NCBI GenBank assembly: GCA_003290165.1
Contig: QNQO01005878.1
Coordinates: 87,442 to 151,441, forward strand
DNA from: Berberis thunbergii
Lineage: Eukaryota; Streptophyta; Magnoliopsida; Ranunculales; Berberidaceae
DNA: 64,000 nucleotides
Direction: 5' to 3'
Part shown: in pieces, positions 42,246 to 54,537 of the stretch
Numbering within the stretch: position 1 is the first letter of the stretch
Layout: each line of letters opens with the position of its first letter
Notes under the pieces: model-generated
The model's input: the letters and a program-made list of their open reading frames with translations, nothing else
Told to the model about the DNA's origin: nothing
The model's database searches: none
Made by a program: the position numbers and the translations under genes

Positions 42246-44907
42246 TGTAATATTCATAGTTATTTTTTATCGATTGTTTGATTTGCTTTTCGGTTTTTTG
42301 ATTTACTTAATTTCCGATTTTTGTAATTTGTTTCAATAGTGTAAATTTAGTTAGATTTAATTTCGTTTTAATTTTTTTTAAATTGGATTTTGGAGGTGGG
42401 GTGTTCTTAGAATTTCGTGGGGGGGGGGGGAGGGCAAATAGCCGCCCACATGTTAAATAGGATCCCCCCTTTCTCTTCTTCTTCCTCCTTTTTATTTTTT
42501 TTAAAGAGCATCATCCTCTCTGCGACGTTCCTTTTTCTTGTTCGTGTTCAAATCAACGATTTCTCCACCAAATCTCCTCATATGTTCTTCATTTCTTCTC
42601 CTCTTCTTTCCGTCTTCCTCCTCATTCGTTTTTGCTCAAAATCATAATTTTAGTGAACTCGATCAGAGCTATCATTGCCGGTGCGAGCAACACTGCTCTA
42701 ATCAACCTCTCAGGTAGTGGTTGGGGTGTCGGTTGGAACCTGCAAACCCCGCATGCAAGGGTGTTTTGGTGGTTGGCTGGAATTAAAAAAAATGAATTAG
42801 TTGTGCTTATTCGTTTGGGAAGTTGTTCGGTGTGAATCTGAGCTTTGATTGCGTGGGTAAGTTACAATTCACGGTTTCGGTGGTTCTGTGACCTATTTTC
42901 GGCATATTGTGTTGTTTTGAGATGATCAGACCGGAGTAATTTGGTTTTTGGTGAATTTTCACCGGATATTGGGCTTCGCCGGAGTAGTCGCCGAATTTAT
43001 TTTTCCGGTAAGTAATTTTCCAGCTATGAGCCGACTATTACTTCTTCAATTTTCCAGTTTTCGACTAGTTTGCTCACTTTTGAGTCCGCCTTTGCAAATT
43101 TAAAAAGTTTCCTTAGTCCCACATTCGCTGTTTCGTGAGTTGGGAGCTTAGGTCGATAGGATTTGGGTTCCGAAAGCCCATTCAGCTCAAGTGAGTGTAA
43201 CTTTAATGTTTACTTAAAAAAATACTTATTTTAAAATCTTGATTGAATTGCTACATTATGTCGGCGATTGTGTATGATTGAATACAAATTCAAGATTTGA
43301 CAATCATGAGGTTTTGGTGGTTTCGATTGTTGTGTTGGTTCCTAAGTGGATGAATTTATGTACTGAGTTTCTTGCAAGCATGATATACATGAATGAAATG
43401 GAATAGTGGCTGAATATAAATGTGGTCAGGCTTTGGTATAATGTCATTATATGTTATGTTTTCGAGTCTGCTTGATATGACATGGTCGGATTATTGTCTC
43501 GGTTTTACCTGATTTTTATTTGCAAAATTGTATTGACCTAGAAAAAAAATTAGTTGATATGGCTTATGTAATCAATTCGTGTGTTTTACCAAAGATCGCC
43601 GAGTCTTGAACGTGTATGATTGTTCGACTCGAGGGACTTTATGGCTAAAACTGAGTCACGTTGGGACCCTAGTGTAGTCGTGGATTTATGAGAATTGCCT
43701 ATCTGATTATTATTACACATCAGTTAATTTAGAGTTTTTATAGACTCGTAGTACGTGCATGCTGATATTAGTTTAAGTGTCTTTACCCCGCTGTAATGCC
43801 TATTCTGCCGATGCTTAGGAGCTTGCTCGCATCGTGAGTTTGGTGGTGCTTGAGATGACTTGCACCTATAGACATTATGGACGCTATTGTATGTGGCATG
43901 TTCGGTAAGGAGCAGTGAGCTCCCGCATGCGCTTGCCATTAGAGAGTGCGATGGGATGGGTCCCGAAGGACATGCTCCGAAAACTACTCACTTTCCCTCC
44001 CAACGCGCTTGAGTTTGATTTGTGTTAGGTTGGCCGTGTTAGGCCAGTCGTTCAGGACGTTTGAGTTTGTATCCAGGCATATTAGCACCGCATTAGGATA
44101 CAAACAAGCTTGAGGTAGTATTGGTGCATATTGTGGGATGTGTCTGGGTGAGATACATTCGTAAGGTATGTGGATACCTACGATATGAGACACTTAGATA
44201 GACATTTTTTAAGGTTTCGACTTGATTGCCATACTTAGGAGGCTATGCAGAATTACGATATTGTCATTGCCTTCATCACTTGATATTTACCATGTTTGAA
44301 TCACCTGTAATGACCGTCATATATCATAAACTTGTAGTTATTATTCAAGATGGAATGCTTGAACTTAGAAATATTATTCTTAGAGACTCGGTGTGATTCA
44401 AAATTTAGAAACTTGCATAGTGACACCGCTTCCATGTTATGGATCTTGCATCCAAGATTACTTTCTTATTCATTACTGTGTGGCATGGATTCCTCCTGCA
44501 TACTGTTTTGTTATTTTTATTTAGTTCACTCGCACCAACTAGCTTTGTGCTTTGATGACCCCGCAGGGAGTGTACTTTTATTGGAGTGTAAGTAGTGTTT
44601 ATGTTCCTGCTGATCGTGCCGCTTAGGCATAGTCTCCATCTGTTGACTTGTTTTGTGCTGTTTAGTCTTGTCCACCCTGTACGTGTATGTTTTGCTTTCA
44701 CTGAACTGTTATATACTTGTTAAATACTAGATGTTCGTATATATTGGTTTTTCGCCATGACGTAGGGCGGAGCGAATTGAATATTTTATATTTTGTTCAA
44801 ATTTTATCGTAGTTTGTTATTTCGCTTCATTTCTCATTTCAATAATATAACATGTTGAGTCTGGTTAGGATCCGCCAGCATGTCCCGTGGCGGGTCGGGA
44901 CGTGACA
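42246..44907 (+). repeat. Tekay-type element 3' LTR
   Basis: The 2,662-bp LTR starts TGTAATATTCATAG and ends GGGACGTGACA. The preceding GAGGTGTGTATGA stands where the polypurine tract should be and is degenerate. A G12-13 run lies near 42419-42431. Confidence 0.9.
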
Positions 44908-45152
44908 ATGGGCTATCATGTTGGTCCACTAAGTCACTTCTTGAAAAGATGCGTCGTTCACGATGATCGAGTCAGAATCATTTGCTTGAGCCGCGCACTT
45001 CATTAATTAAGTGTGCGTCGGTTCTGTGGAAAAGAGGCAAGAAACCAATCCCTATTTAGATCCTCCTTTTTGCGGAGATTGACTCTACCATTTTCTTGCT
45101 TTTAGAGATTTCGCTCTTTTCATCTTTTGATTGAAAGTTTGTTCATTTTTTT

Positions 45153-46984
45153 CATGGCTCATCAAGACCATCTTGACGACGAAACTTTGGCCAGGAGCCT
45201 CGAGTTTTTTTGAAGATAAGTTGCTTTCTGAGTCGAGCCTTGGTGACATCAAAAAACGTCTAGGGTCCCTGAAAACCTGCCATTATATGTTCTGCAAGAT
45301 GACCAGGCACCAATGCTCCCTGCATAAGGGTTCATTTGTTTGCACCGCAGAATACTTCACACTGGTGTCCACTTTTCGATTTTTGATGAGATTTGGGGCT
45401 TCTTGGATTTCCTCAAAATCCCTCTTACCCAGTTGGTACCCAATGAATACAAGATTATCCTTCTTATTTTGATCAGAGTGAAGGATGCTAGCGTCCGCGT
45501 GACTCTGTGGTTGATTTAGTTGCTGACTTCTCTTAGGCCGAATGATCACACCGTTTGTAAGATGATGTCGCCAGCCTGATTCGGGAAGTTTCCAGATGAC
45601 TTCAAGTTTTGGCAAAAATATTGCTTCTTGGCTCCTTCGGACTCTAAGTATTTCAAGTACAAGGGTCGTTCGTTCAGGCCACTTCGTAAGTATAGTTTCA
45701 TACTTTGAATCTGTTGCACTGATTGTATGCTGATCATTGCATTTGTTTCTTTGCAAGGAGGTTCCCTACTACTCATATTTCCGCAGAGGAGCAGAACAAT
45801 ATGAAGACATTCCGTGACTTGTCGAAAATGAGTGTAGAGGAATCCATATGTCCTGTTAACTTCAGCCGCAGTGGTTTGTGGGCAAACTGGCATGTGGCCA
45901 TCACTCTTTACCTAACGCCGAAGGTCAAGTTTGAAGGTGGAACCCTTTCCAGAAAGAGGAAGGCCACCGAAGTTAAGGCTCTCGCTTCGTTCAACATGGA
46001 AGGACTTTTTGAGACACTTGCCTTTTTTATGAGTTCAAAAAAGTCACGTGCTAGGACTGAGTCAGCTTCCAATGGTCTACTCCAGTGAGGGCGGAGCGTG
46101 AACTAAGTCAGCTTGCCAGGGTGGAGGCTGAAATATTCGGTTGGCAGAAGGACCATTTTCCATTAGCGAGAGTTGAAGGTGTGTTGAATCTGAGTATCAC
46201 GCAAGCTAAAGTTTTGTGCCAGAACCTGATGTTGGCTGCTGTGGCGGCTTCTACTGGTGTTGATTACTCCGGCGCCATTCCATTGGAGGTTTTTGACAAA
46301 GATTTGCCTGAGGTTCTAGAGTTGAATCGCTCCACTGAAATATCATCCGATAGTAGCTGTGGTGAAGTGGGCACTCCTTTTTGTAGTCCGCATTGTTCCT
46401 CATATCATTTCAAGCCTCATTTAAGGGTGATGGAAGGTTCGTTGGACAACTTGCTTCCCTGTCTTCTTTCGGATTTCACCGGATAGTCTTGCAATAAAGG
46501 GTCGGTCGCTGGTGACAAAGGGAAAGCTGCAGAGGAAGACCTGGGTGTGGCGACTACGAAGGGTTGTGCCTGCGTAATTTCGTGTCCAGGAGAGCTTCAT
46601 CCAGATGCGCAGATAAGTTTGTTTGCTTCAGACATAGTAAAGATGAGCAACAAGGCTTGGCACTAGGAAGTCCATGTTCGCGAGCCTTCTAAAGCGAGGG
46701 CGCATGAAGAAGAGCTTTGCAAGGCGCAGGCCAAGTGTGAATTCCATTGGGTCGTGCATGGGAGATTAAAGCTGCTAGCTGATGAAGAATAAGCATCAGA
46801 ATGGGACCTCGAGTATTATAACAAGATATCATATGCAGACCTAGCAGTGGTATCTGCGTCATTAGAAGAAGAGAGCAGTCTAAATCATGATGGCCAGATT
46901 GAGGCGCACATAGACGTAGCTACTACTTCTTTCACCGTTGAGCTTAGGGCTCCTATTTCTATACCCCCTTCTGTAGAGGAATAG
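45153..46984 (+). pseudogene. R2 antisense ORF (counterpart of 18818-21308)
   Basis: It starts MAHQDHLDDETLARSLEFF and continues through frameshifts with GFICLHRRILHTGVHFSIFD, an intron-like GTAAGT...TTGCAAG segment (about 45685-45761), GLWANWHVAITLYLTPKVKF, a basic SRKRKATEVK motif (45950-45980), GELHPDAQISLFASDIVKMS and the end SEWDLEYYNKISYADLAVVS with TAG at 46982-46984. Each block matches R1, including the SKKRKAT-type motif. It is about 0.65 kb shorter than in R1, mainly where R1 has the coiled coil. The shared product is unknown; I read it as the same family as the putative gypsy-type transposon proteins. Confidence 0.72.
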
Positions 46985-47639
46985 ACTTGGTGTATTTGTA
47001 GTTTTTTGTTCCAACTGTTATTGAAAACAAGTTTATTTTGAGTACATTTTATGTTCGTATTATGTTTGATCTCCTAGTCTCACGCTTTCCATTCAGCCCT
47101 GTCATTTTACTTTGACACAGGTTTGGTTGGGTCGGTAGGAATCCAAGTGGTCTGTCTTGTACTAGGAATTTGACCATTTATACCGCGAATGATTCTGACT
47201 TGTTCTTCTGTGAGGTCTCAAAGTCGTTGTCCCTTAGTTACGCCCAATAGTGAGAGTTCCACGGATGGTTTGGTAGTGGGCTAGTCTACCCAGGTCGTGG
47301 ATCATCCTCTTGGTAAGCCTTTGGAGACTTAAGTTGTGTACCTGATAGTCGGTCGCTGCTCCTGGCATGAGTGAACTGCGGTAGTCGAGCACATGCTTTG
47401 TCTTTGAGATAAAGCATTTGTCCCAAGTCAGGTTTCACAGGCTCAGGCTAGCATTCTATGCAACATTCGACTGCGTGTCAGCGAAATGATTTTTAGGTAA
47501 GCTCGAGTGGCCATTGCTGATAATGGAATGTCAGCCTATGCAAGCGTGTATACGTTGCCTGAGTTGTGATTTTAGTTCGGCTACCACTATATTGAGGTGG
47601 AGCGGTGGCAGAGTGGCGAGCCGTTGACATCAGTCGAGG
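46985..47639. other. R2 noncoding interior, left part
   Basis: No supported gene. The sequence corresponds to R1 at about 18240-18810. Confidence 0.5.
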
Positions 47640-48440
47640 CTGACTGGGGTCCCACCTTCTAACGATTTATTCATGTGCAAAGCAGATTACAGGTTTGGAA
47701 TGTAAGAATTTGGCGATCACGGTCTGTTGAAGAGTGATGATCCTGTGGCGAGCTGTCGACATAAGTAAGGGACTGACTAGGCTGCCACCTTCCAAACTAT
47801 CTACATCCACACAATGCGAACTAAAAGTTTGGGTTGAAGGGATTTGGCGACTATGGTCTATAAAAGAGCAGTGATCCTGTGGCAAGCAATCAGAATTAGT
47901 TCGGGATTGACTAGGCTCCCACCTTCCAAATCATCTACGACCATGCACATCGAGCTACAAATTTGGGGTTTTACTGCGACCATGGTCTGTCGAAGAGCAA
48001 TGGTCCCGTGACAAACCATCAGAATCAGTTGGGGACTGACTAGGCTCCTATCTTCCAAACCATCTACACCTGCGTTGTGGGGTTACAAGTCAGGGGCTAG
48101 TAATTTGGTGACTACAGTCTGTAGAAGAGCAGTGGTCCCATGGCAAACTGTCGACATTAGTCGAAACTGACTAAGCTCCCACCTTCTAAACCATTTACAC
48201 CCACGCAGTACGGGCTACAGGTTCGAGCTTTGATCAGAAGCTATCCTTGCCAGTCCTCACCGGCTAAGCTTACCTAATTGAGTTTGGTGACCGTTGTCTA
48301 CGAAGGGGGCAACAGTCTCTGGCGAGTCGTCATCACTAGGTGTGATAACACTGATTAGACTCGCACTTCCTAAACCATCGACATCCATACTGGGCAGACT
48401 AGATGTCAGGATGAACCAGAAGCTGTCATAATTAGCCAAA
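47640..48440 (-). repeat. R2 tandem-repeat array
   Basis: Five to six units of roughly 125 bp repeat blocks such as GACTAGGCTCCCACCTTCCAAA, ATTTGGCGACTATGGTCTGT and GAGCAGTGGTCC. They are the inverse of the R1 array at 17658-18240. Confidence 0.82.
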
Positions 48441-50015
48441 GTTGATTAAGCTTCCCGGCTAGGTGGGGGCTCTGCCTGTTACGGGGTGCGAGCTTATATC
48501 CATGAGGGGAATGCATCGTGCAGACGAGTTTTGAAAAAACATGAGTACCTTAAACCAACTGGTCTGTGTGTAAAAAATGACTAGGGTTTCTAATGCTCGT
48601 GTCAAGCACGTGGTAGAATACTGCTTGAATAGTGAGCCAAGCCCATGGGCCCATGGAGTGAGAGCTAGGGTTTATCGTACTATCAAGACGCTATGTGTAT
48701 AGTGTAGGTTGCATGGTAACACGCATACGACGTAGATCGCAAGACGGTTGAGTATCAATTACTCCCCCCAATTAATGGGGTTGTGCCCAACTTCATTGAT
48801 TGGACAAACGTGGTTTTGTGCAGTTTCCTTGGGAACCGTCGTCTTCTCATTTCTCATATGGTTTTCAATGCTGACAATTAATGCTGTGACGCTCGTTTGG
48901 TGAACCACTATGTCTATAATGGTGTTTCTTTGTCGTTATAGGCATTATCTTCTGCAGAGCATATCTTCTGTAATGCCCTTGAAGAACATGTTTTGGGTTT
49001 TCTAAATACTAAAGGTAGATCTCCAATGTTGGAGTCTTCGAATGTTCTGAAATTTGCGCCAATGAGTCGCGATAAGACTTGTTGTTATGCATGGTCATCT
49101 GCTCTGCCTGAGCACCTAGTTGGTTTGCTGATATATTGTAATTTCTTCTCATATTTCAATGAAGTACAGACTCCCTCTTAAGTGATGAGTCTGTTGTTTA
49201 TGTGCCTTACACTTCAGTGTTACCTTGTGACTTTTTGTATGCTGGGAGATGCTACCTGTGGCTAGCTCAGGGTTGATCGAAGTGTTGGCAGATGTGTCAT
49301 TCCTTCTGGGGGTGATATTTCTGAATCACCCCGAGTATCACGCATGGGAATAGTTTCCTCGCTTGTCAACATTGTGAGACCTTAACTTCCTTGCATCTTG
49401 CGACCCTATTTGTCTATCCTCTTCTACCTCATTCGGGAGGCTGGATGCTGGGTTGAAGATGTCTGCAGTTCGTGGAAAGGTTTACATTCCTGTTGGTGTA
49501 CAATTTTTCCGAGGTGATTTGGCGGAGCAACTAACGATTAGTTGCTCTAATCCTTTCAGCCCCATTTTTGCACATTTGTAATTGATAATGGGACATTTCC
49601 TTCAGAGCAGCGCTGAGTCTACTTTCGGTACCTTTGTCTTTTGGAGTCGGACTATGTAAGCGAGTTTTTACTTTATGTTGCATGAGATTCAGATGCTTGT
49701 AGTATGTAGTCTACTGTATCCGCCTCAGGGTGCTCATTGTCACATCTTTCCAGTAATCAATAGAGTGTGTTTGCGTAATTTTTTTTTTATTTCTTAAATG
49801 ATTGCAAATCACATAAGCTTCTAAGAACTAAAATTCTACATTGAATATGGAAAGGAAAATAAACAACTGAAATAGACTAACTTTTGGCGGAGAGGGGTCA
49901 ATCCGGCCTTGGAGTGGATTCTCATGGCCCTTGCTGGATCGTTGACACCTTCAGTGAATTACCATGCTTCGCTGATATCGCTGAGGTTACTGAAGAGCAA
50001 ACCATGCGTTAGAGT
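48441..50015. other. R2 noncoding interior, right part
   Basis: No supported gene. Collinear with R1 15773-17450; GTTTTGGGTTTTC near 48992 is the inverse of the GAAAACCCAAA repeat of R1. Confidence 0.5.
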
Positions 50016-50425
50016 TTATTTTTGCGCCGACGGATTAAACGGGGGATGTACTCCCGTATGCATTGACCTCTCGGCTTTGCCGGGTTGAAGAGCAGAAGAA
50101 TGTCCCCCATTACTGAGTTGAGCCATTGCTATTGAGATCCCGTTTCCATGTGAGTAGAGCGACTTGTCCAGAGTTTCTAGATTTGGCTTCAATTCAAGCT
50201 GTCCTGTGGGCTCCACTCGGATTTGGGAACATTCTATCTGCTTCAGTGCTGCATAATGGCAGCCTCGTGCCATTGTTTGGTCCCCACATATTGTTCCTTC
50301 CGAGTGGTTAGCAGTGTACTTAACGCATTGGTGAAAGGTGGAGACTATTGCTACCATCTGGTGGAGCCATGGTCTCCTAGGATGAGGTTGTTGGTAGACG
50401 GTGTGTCTACGACCATGCAGTCCAA
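50016..50425 (-). pseudogene. R2 protease end and pol linker
   Basis: The minus strand gives VDTPS-type sequence next to the CACTA-2 edge, then MVAIVSTFHQCVKYTANHSE and RGCHYAALKQIECSQIR, matching R1 15536-15660. As in R1, no RT follows. The other half of the protease region lies on the far side of CACTA-2. Confidence 0.78.
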
Positions 50426-50439
50426 CACTACACTAAAAA

Positions 50440-51135
50440 CCCCCATTATCAACGGTTCTAGACCGTGGGCGTAAGCCATTTCCATGGCTAAGAGCCGTGG
50501 ACTACAGGGGCGTCGCAAAATCCTTTGTAATGGCTATAAACCGTTGCTAAACATTGTAGCAACGGTTTTATGCTTGAAGGGGGGGGGCGTTATTTTCATA
50601 AATTAGCAACGGTTATAAACCGTTGCAACAACAATAGCAACGGTTCTAAGCCGTGGCAAATGTAGCAACGGTTCCACGCCGTTACAAAGTGTAGATATTA
50701 GCAACGGTTATAAACCGTGTCTAACAAGATAGCAACGGTTTATAGCCGTGGTAAAATTAGCCACGGTTTTAAGCCGTGACAAAGTGCATATATTAGCAAC
50801 GGTTTTAAACCGTGTCTAAGAGTAGCAACGGTTGGTAGCCGTGGCTAACCTTGGAAACGGTTAAAAACCGTGGCTAAATAGTGTGAATTAAACCGTGGCA
50901 AATGTGCTAGCAACGGTTTTAGGGCGTGGTTAACCATGGCCACGGTTGGAAGCCGTAGCAAATGATAAATAATGCCCACGGTTTGTAGCCATGGCAAGAT
51001 GTAACCACGGTTTTAAGCCGTTGGCAATTAAAACAAAATAAAAAAAAATTGTTTTGTTGCAGCAAGTTAATATAATCGAAAAAAAATTATATTTTATTTT
51101 TTGCTGCTGCAACAATATCACAGCCGTGGCACCTG
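50440..51135. repeat. CACTA-2 left subterminal repeat zone
   Basis: About 16 copies by eye of a palindrome-like unit of the form AGCAACGGTTTTAAACCGTG with variable centre, spaced 20-60 bp apart. Such repeats bind the element-encoded protein (TNPA in En/Spm) in known CACTA elements. Confidence 0.88.
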
Positions 51136-51431
51136 CAAAATCAGTCCTTACTATAGTTTGTGTCATGCCTCCGACACGAATAAGATTCCACCAAACTATA
51201 TATGCTAGGTAAATACAAAATCAACCGTAAAAAGGAACTTGTCAAGTTTTGACGACAAACAAAAACATGTAAACAAATAGCACTAATGTACAATAACAGG
51301 ATTAACCTGAATAAATGGAACATAGCTTGTTATATCATGTTTCGCTCACATCTAAAACAAAAAAATTTCTCTATGTTTTTTCCAACAATACAAATCGCCC
51401 TAGTTATAATGTAAGAAAATACATTGATGCC

Positions 51432-51632
51432 TTAGGAACAGGCCCCATTTCTTTCGGTAGTTGCTTGTTCAATATACTGAAAATGATGAGAATGCAGCAC
51501 CTGATAGTTGCTTGTATATGGCACCGGTGATGGTTGATACAACGACACACTTTGCACCACAGAAACAAGCAATGTATGCGCATTCTCATGTCCAACATAC
51601 TGCTGCCCGTACTGGCTCAGACCTTCAGAGCC
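51432..51632 (-). pseudogene. Unidentified terminal exon in CACTA-2
   Basis: After a good acceptor (TTTTTATACTGTAG) the minus strand is open for 66 codons and ends in TAA: GSEGLSQYGQQYVGHENAHT, LLVSVVQSVSLYQPSPVPYT, then SNYQVLHSHHFQYIEQATT. It is rich in Q, Y and S. I do not recognise the family. Position and strand suit a last exon for the other captured pieces upstream on the minus strand. Confidence 0.55.
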
Positions 51633-52504
51633 CTACAGTATAAAAATTAGTCAGTACTCAATGACAGACAAACATGACCTATAAAGATTGCTAATAAACC
51701 AATGACAGACAAACATGACCTATAATTGCACAGTTATTGAAACAAGACAACATAGATACTCTTTAAGTACTTTATTGCATATGATCTGGACCTGGGTGTA
51801 ACAATAAGTTGTAGCAAAAGCACAAGTAGAAGTATCATCATCAACAACATATAGGTTTCATGCTGAAAAAAAAATTCTACTAGACCAGATTATATGCTCC
51901 TTAAAAAAAATTCTACTCCACGGAACTCCTAAAAAACATTGCCATATATCCATTACATCCATCACAGTATATATCATCAATTACATAAGCTAAAACTTGA
52001 TCATGTGACATCATAACATACCATGTCGTCCGATGTAAGAGTCCCAGACTTATCAAAACAACATATGTCCACCTGAAGGGAAAAAAAATGTTAACATGAG
52101 CTAAAGCAACTTCTCGCTAGACTTTCTCGATCACGAAGGCTTTTTTTCTTCCATCAATTCAAAGCAAATTAACCATTGATACACAAAAGAACTAAAGGAA
52201 CTTGTAAGAGTACATGTAATAATTAAACACCAATATAACAATGACAAAGGAATGAATATTATGTCTGACACAGGTGTGAGGTGCCAGATACGTCAACCCA
52301 CAAATCCACCAATACAGGCACCATTACTACATTAGATAAGACTTTTTATCCTATTTGCTTGAAATCACAAACGAAAGAGTCATTTATGCTTAAATGTCGA
52401 GGAAGTGAAGTTATCACTTAAATTTTTTCATCATATTGATTCCGGTTATAAGTTTACTAGCTTGCTAAACTGAATCAGAAATTCTAAATGTCGAGGAAGT
52501 GGGC

Positions 52505-52620
52505 GAGGAAATGAGCGAGGGGAGGGAGGTGGCGGGATGGGGACCGAAAAAGACGGCACACATCCAGAGGGAGGTGGACGGTCCCCATCTCGCCACCTCC
52601 CTCCCCTCGCTCATTTCCTC
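52505..52620. repeat. 41-bp inverted repeat with 34-bp loop
   Basis: Arms 52505-52545 and 52580-52620 pair at 40 of 41 positions (one G/A difference). The arm contains GAGGGGAGGGAGGTGGCG. The loop is short and the unit lies within CACTA-2. The motif TAAATGTCGAGGAAGTG lies just upstream and also at 52392. Confidence 0.95.
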
Positions 52621-53084
52621 GCTCATTTCCTCACCATTTAGAACAACTCAAACTGAATATATGTACAAAGAATTGAAACCTATGAATGATGATGCAGGAA
52701 AAAGAGTACTTTGTGCGAATGTTAGAAAGGTGTGACAGTTACCAAAGGCTCTTAGATTGAATCATAAATGTCGGTTAGAAAGGTTGACATGAGTTGATTT
52801 CCATGAGGACGATCTCCATGGCGAGGAGCCACACACACATATATGTATATATTCAAGCGCACATAAATATTTCAAATAAATACTATGGACACTAACCTTC
52901 AAATATGGAATGACTTGGAGAACAGAGACGCGCGTAGAACACGCAACAATCTCTCAACCGTAGAACACGCAGCACACGCGCGTTTCTGCGACAAATCAAG
53001 TTACACCGGACTGCCCAGATCAACCGGCATACACATGCTCCAACCGCATGTCGCCACATCTCAGCATGTCAACGCTGCGACACA

Positions 53085-53250
53085 GCAGCAATGGGTCCCA
53101 GCAGCAGTAAACCCAGCAGCAACAGCAACAGCAAACCCAGCAGCAACAGCAAAGCAGCGCAGCAGCAACAGTAACGCAAAAAAGCGTAGCAGCAGCAGCA
53201 TCAACGCAGCGCAGCAACATCAAGCAGCGCAGCAACACAGCGCAGCAACA
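53085..53250. repeat. GCA/ACA-rich microsatellite
   Basis: Impure repeats of AGCAGCAAC and GCAACA. They lie in a 200-codon plus-strand open frame (52885-53487) of Ala, Gln, Asn and Ser composition; the frame looks like a by-product of the repeat and I do not call it a gene. Confidence 0.75.
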
Positions 53251-54137
53251 GAATGGCACTCTGTTTTGCGACAGAGTGCTCTGCCCTTCCATCCAAGAAA
53301 TGCTGGAATTTTGTCGCGACAGCGAGCAACCCACTACATCTCCGAAAGTCCTCCCCTTCTCCTGCAGCCGAAACATCCCTGCCACAATATGTATCCGCAT
53401 AAAACAACAACAAGTACGCCAGAGCAACATTCACAAATAAAAAAAATACCATTAAGCTTATATAATATAATTACAAACAATAATTAAATATCAATACCAT
53501 TAAGCTTATATAAAAAATAGTAATAATAACAGAGCAACATTCACAAATAAAAAATTTGACTGAAAACAAAAGTATAGTGAGCTTAGTGTGCCTCTTCATT
53601 TATTTGAATTCATCACCGTCCCATACTGACACTTCCAAACATGCCTAGATAGGACACTGATGCAAGAAACAAGAAACACCCTTTTTTTTTCAAAAGAATA
53701 ATGTGTTCTTCATACTAGTTTATAAAATGGAAGAACACGAATGCATGTTTTCTTGTGGTTACCAGAGATATTTGATATGTCTCCAAAGCTTCTTAACATA
53801 TAGAGCCACATATATCTAAGACTGCTATGCTCGAGAAGAATAACAAACCCAAATGATTCTTTTTGTTTAACTATGAGATATTTTAATCTCTGATCCAATT
53901 TTGAGTTCCAAATCCTATTTTTAGCTAAGTATATGCAAAATCAAATTAAAAATTAACTTCTTGATAAATATTTATGTTCATGCCAAAGCTATTGACACAT
54001 TGGGATACATACTTCCATTGATGCCAAAGTTATTTGCCTAGACATGATAAGATAATGGGAAACACGTGTACTAGAAGAATGAAAAATCGAGAAATTTTAA
54101 ATAACTTGCAATTTTCCATTTATGGAAATTCAATCAC

Positions 54138-54206
54138 CTTTACAGGAATCTGAGTATCAAACTGATCTGCGTAGCCTATCACTTGGCCTTCTTTGATAAT
54201 ATCACC
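54138..54206 (-). pseudogene. Biotin/lipoyl-domain exon in CACTA-2
   Basis: Between GATCAG and the donor AAG|GTGATT the exon reads GDIIKEGQVIGYADQFDTQI and PVK (23 codons, phase 0). The pattern GD-VK-GQV-----Q-GT--PV is that of plant biotin/lipoyl-attachment-domain proteins related to the acetyl-CoA carboxylase carrier subunit (BADC type). The lysine-bearing hairpin would be on the next exon, which is not here. Confidence 0.7.
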
Positions 54207-54537
54207 CTGATCATTCAAAAAAAAATTCAAATTCTAAGTATGTATTGTTTAAGTCGTTAATAAAACATGAGAAGTACTCTATTGTGGCAATTCAAGACAT
54301 CAATATGCACAAGTTAAGAATGTTCTATGGACTGAATTTTTTTTTCTTTTTCTTTTTTTCCATTTGATGAGCATTATGGAATTATTTCCTCCAAAGTTTA
54401 ACATTCTAGTCTGTCTCTGGCTCAAATAGTATCTCCCAATATATAATTCTTCAAGCATTATAATAATGGCCACACACCAAATCCATTAGAATCTCATAAA
54501 ATATGAAATGTAGTTATGTAAACCACAAAGTTTATAC

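Larger units (their letters stand above)
34746..44907 (+). mobile_element. Tekay/Del-type chromodomain Gypsy element
   Basis: Two long LTRs (34746-37440 and 42246-44907), a tRNA-Met primer site, gag with two zinc knuckles, D-T-G protease, RT, RNase H, integrase and a C-terminal chromodomain in this order define a plant chromovirus of the Tekay/Del group. The flanks GTGGG (34741-34745) and ATGGG (44908-44912) agree in four of five bases. R2 sequence resumes cleanly on both sides. Stops and frameshifts throughout show it is inactive. Confidence 0.93.

Noticed and set aside
50440..51135. Regular palindromic repeats resembling a CRISPR-like array
   Set aside because: They are the subterminal inverted repeats of a CACTA element; units vary and spacers are irregular, and the DNA is from a plant nucleus.
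52885..53487. 200-codon open frame as a gene
   Set aside because: Composition is set by GCA/ACA repeats; no domain, no splice or family support, and a long open frame exists on the other strand as well.
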